Shown piece after piece: positions 61,090 through 64,000 of a stretch of 64,000 nt of DNA. Within the stretch, counting starts at the first letter, position 1. Each line of letters starts with the position of its first letter. The DNA lies in contig JAFRRA010000002.1 in NCBI GenBank assembly GCA_017428325.1, forward strand, positions 496,001-560,000, given 5' to 3'. Position numbers and translations under genes: made by a program. This DNA comes from Bacteroidales bacterium (GTDB lineage Bacteria > Bacteroidota > Bacteroidia > Bacteroidales > UBA932). The notes below the pieces were generated by a model. It had not been told where the DNA came from, ran no database searches, and saw only the letters and a list, made by a program, of their open reading frames with translations.

Positions 61090-61862
61090 TAGGTAATCCT
61101 GTAGAGTCTCGGCCAGTATTTGCCGGTTACGTATATGCTTTTGTCTGACGGATCGTAGGCGATGCCGTTCAGGACGTCAGTTGCCTTTGTGGTAAGTTTT
61201 GACGGGAGAATCCCCTTGCAGTCTATCACGTCGGTAACATATCCGGTTTCCGGATCGATGATTACAATATCATCTGTAAGATAGACGTTTGCCCAGATTT
61301 TGCCGTTTATCCATTCCAGCTCGTTGAGGTTAGGGAGCGGCTTCCCGTCCAGGGTAACCTTAAGGGTGGAATTGCAGTAGAAGGAGGCCGGATCGCGGAA
61401 ATAGAGCACTGACGACCCGTCACTCATTATCAGACGTTTGCCGTCTGTAGTAAGTCCCCATCCCTCGGTAGGGTAGGATGCCCGTCCGATTTCCTTGAGC
61501 TTGTTCTGAGGGTTCTTGAGGCTGAAGACAAAGCACGTATGTTCCTCCCAGGTCAGGATGAAGAACCTGTCGTTGACCACGCAGCTTCCCTCAATGAAAT
61601 ATTTGTCCACAAATTTCCATTTCCTCTTCCATTTGCCGGTTTTGTAGTCCAGCATGTTAAGGCAGCTTTCACCTTTCTGGCCGGTGGTTTCCCAAAGATA
61701 GCCGTCATAGAAGAACAGGCCTTGGGTGTAGGATTTGGTGTCGTGAGGATATTCGGCGAGGACTTTTACCTTGTGCCGGCGTGCCTTTGGCGGATCCTGA
61801 GCCAGAGCCAGGACCGGAAGCAGGATTGCCGCCGCAAGGGTTATGAATCTCAAGTTCCTCAT
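61086..61862 (-). CDS. Glutaminyl-peptide cyclotransferase (plant/bacterial type), exported
   Basis: A 258-residue protein with signal peptide (LAAAILLPVLALAQD). It shows the five-bladed propeller QC features: YPHDTKSYTQGLFFYDGYLWETTGQKGES (near 38-66), EGSCVVNDRFFILTW, EGWGLTTDGKRLIMSDGSS (near 130-148), and LNELEWINGKIWANVY, VLNGIAYD near the end. The enzyme turns N-terminal glutamine of exported proteins into pyroglutamate; in Bacteroidetes this is common, as many signal peptidase sites leave Gln first. It follows pyrG by four bases. Confidence 0.92.
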   Translation of the reverse strand: MRNLRFITLAAAILLPVLALAQDPPKARRHKVKVLAEYPHDTKSYTQGLFFYDGYLWETTGQKGESCLNMLDYKTGKWKRKWKFVDKYFIEGSCVVNDRFFILTWEEHTCFVFSLKNPQNKLKEIGRASYPTEGWGLTTDGKRLIMSDGSSVLYFRDPASFYCNSTLKVTLDGKPLPNLNELEWINGKIWANVYLTDDIVIIDPETGYVTDVIDCKGILPSKLTTKATDVLNGIAYDPSDKSIYVTGKYWPRLYRITY

Positions 61863-61866
61863 TATT

Positions 61867-63507
<1,641 letters not shown>

Positions 63508-63528
63508 TTAACGGGATACAAACTTAAT

Positions 63529-63536
63529 CAAAAAAA
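63529..63536 (-). promoter_or_regulatory. -7 box for pyrG
   Basis: The minus strand reads TAAGTTTG, 42 bases before the ATG at 63486, divergent to the TPP riboswitch transcript. Confidence 0.5.
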
Positions 63537-63557
63537 TGAGATTTGGAAAGATTATCC

Positions 63558-63565
63558 TATATTTG
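63558..63565 (+). promoter_or_regulatory. -7 box of the TPP riboswitch transcript
   Basis: TATATTTG just upstream of the riboswitch, with a TTTGG segment at the -33 distance. Confidence 0.65.
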
Positions 63566-63567
63566 CA

Positions 63568-63650
63568 GGCGCTTAGGGGTGCCGGAAGGCTGAGATCATA
63601 CCCTTTAACCTGATGCGGACAATGCCGCCGTAGGGAAAGTTGAAGGCTTC
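63568..63650 (+). promoter_or_regulatory. TPP (thiamine pyrophosphate) riboswitch
   Basis: The THI-box core is clear: CTTAGGGGTGCC (from 63572), GGCTGAGATCATACCC (63588-63603), TTTAACCTGATGCGGACAAT then GCCGCCGTAGGGAAAG (to 63639). It lies 40 bases before the TonB-dependent receptor ATG, so receptor expression should fall when TPP is abundant. Confidence 0.94.
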
Positions 63651-63681
63651 GTCATTCCTGGGCTTTGGTAAAAGTTTGGTT

Positions 63682-64000
63682 ATGAAGAAGTTTTTTTTAT
63701 TTGCCCTTTTCTTCGGAGCTCTGTTTGGCTCGGCGACGGATATTTGCAGTCAGGATACACTTTCACAGCGGAGGCTGGACAGTATTATAGTTTCTGTATC
63801 GAGAGCCGGAATAAACACTCCTATGGCAAATAGCACTCTGGGGAAGAAGATTCTGTCTGATGCGCCTTCCACTTATTCTCTTCCTATGACACTGAATATG
63901 CTTCCTAGTGTGGTTGCAACCACAGAGGGAGGACTGTCGCTTGGATACAGCAACCTCAGGGTCCGGGGAAGCGATGCTTCAAGGACAAATGTCACCCTTA
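63682..64000 (+). CDS. TonB-dependent receptor, probable thiamine uptake (5' part)
   Basis: I translated the plus strand from the ATG at 63682; the frame is open to the window end (106 codons). It begins MKKFFLFALFFGALFGSATD, a signal peptide, then LDSIIVSVSRAGINTP, a TonB-box-like region, followed by LNMLPSVVATTEGGLSLGYSNLRVRG, the start of a plug domain. TPP-riboswitch control suggests that it imports thiamine or a related compound across the outer membrane; the substrate comes from the riboswitch, not from the protein. Confidence 0.85.
   Translation, partial: MKKFFLFALFFGALFGSATDICSQDTLSQRRLDSIIVSVSRAGINTPMANSTLGKKILSDAPSTYSLPMTLNMLPSVVATTEGGLSLGYSNLRVRGSDASRTNVTL

Overview
The window reads as a chromosome segment of a Bacteroidetes bacterium, most likely a gut-type Bacteroidales. 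This rests on the promoters, which repeatedly show the Bacteroidetes -7 box TAnnTTTG (TATATTTG, TAAATTTG, TATCTTTG), and on the gene content: many exported proteins with short signal peptides or lipoboxes, TonB-dependent receptors, DUF3667, DUF1460, DHHW and MBOAT proteins, PepC-like exported C1 proteases, and a SLC13 transporter. No insertion sequence, prophage or CRISPR array was seen. I do not assign a genus.

Layout. 1-4.2 kb (minus): DUF368 membrane protein (cut by the window edge), a TPR protein and a short ClpB. 4.2-8.7 kb (plus): queE, two exported C1 peptidases, pssA. 8.7-17.6 kb: small secreted and membrane proteins, tRNA-Lys(CUU), DUF805 pair, DUF1460, a DUF47/PhoU-like protein, a trypsin-like protease and a helix-hairpin-helix protein. 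17.8-24.8 kb: a von Willebrand A protein, a C69 dipeptidase and a complete MacA/MacB/TolC-type efflux operon. 24.9-32.8 kb: methyltransferase, secreted unknowns, BASS-family transporter, HD phosphohydrolase, GntP permease. 32.8-36.9 kb (minus): MBOAT acyltransferase with two DHHW proteins, a polysaccharide O-acetylation set. 37-39.6 kb: a large exported MG2/plug-like protein.

39.6-51.8 kb is the cobalamin region. A tightly overlapping ten-gene minus-strand operon (cbiA, pduO-type adenosyltransferase, cobQ, cobD, cbiB, cobU, cobT, cobS, cobC, cbiK) covers the late steps of B12 synthesis and salvage. It starts from an apparently leaderless promoter. Divergently, a cobalamin riboswitch precedes a btuB-like receptor gene that stops being BtuB at about residue 445 and continues in frame as the C-terminal third of CbiD. 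About 1.5 kb further on, a promoter and lipoprotein signal peptide (probably btuF) run out of frame into the C-terminal half of a BtuD-like ATPase. Together these look like two deletions, or two assembly joins, that removed the corrin-ring genes and the B12 ABC importer. This is the most unusual feature of the window.

51.8-64 kb: a minus-strand operon (D-cysteine desulfhydrase-like, MarC, nitroreductase-flavin reductase fusion, sugar-isomerase-like protein), a golvesin/amidase-like exported protein, a large branched inverted repeat, RNase P RNA, a SLC13 transporter, glutaminyl-peptide cyclotransferase, pyrG, and a TPP riboswitch driving a TonB-dependent receptor cut by the window end.

General traits: several promoters sit 5-7 nt before the start codon, which suggests leaderless mRNAs. 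Convergent genes are packed tail to tail, four pairs sharing overlapping stop codons. The octamer TCGCTGAG is strikingly frequent.
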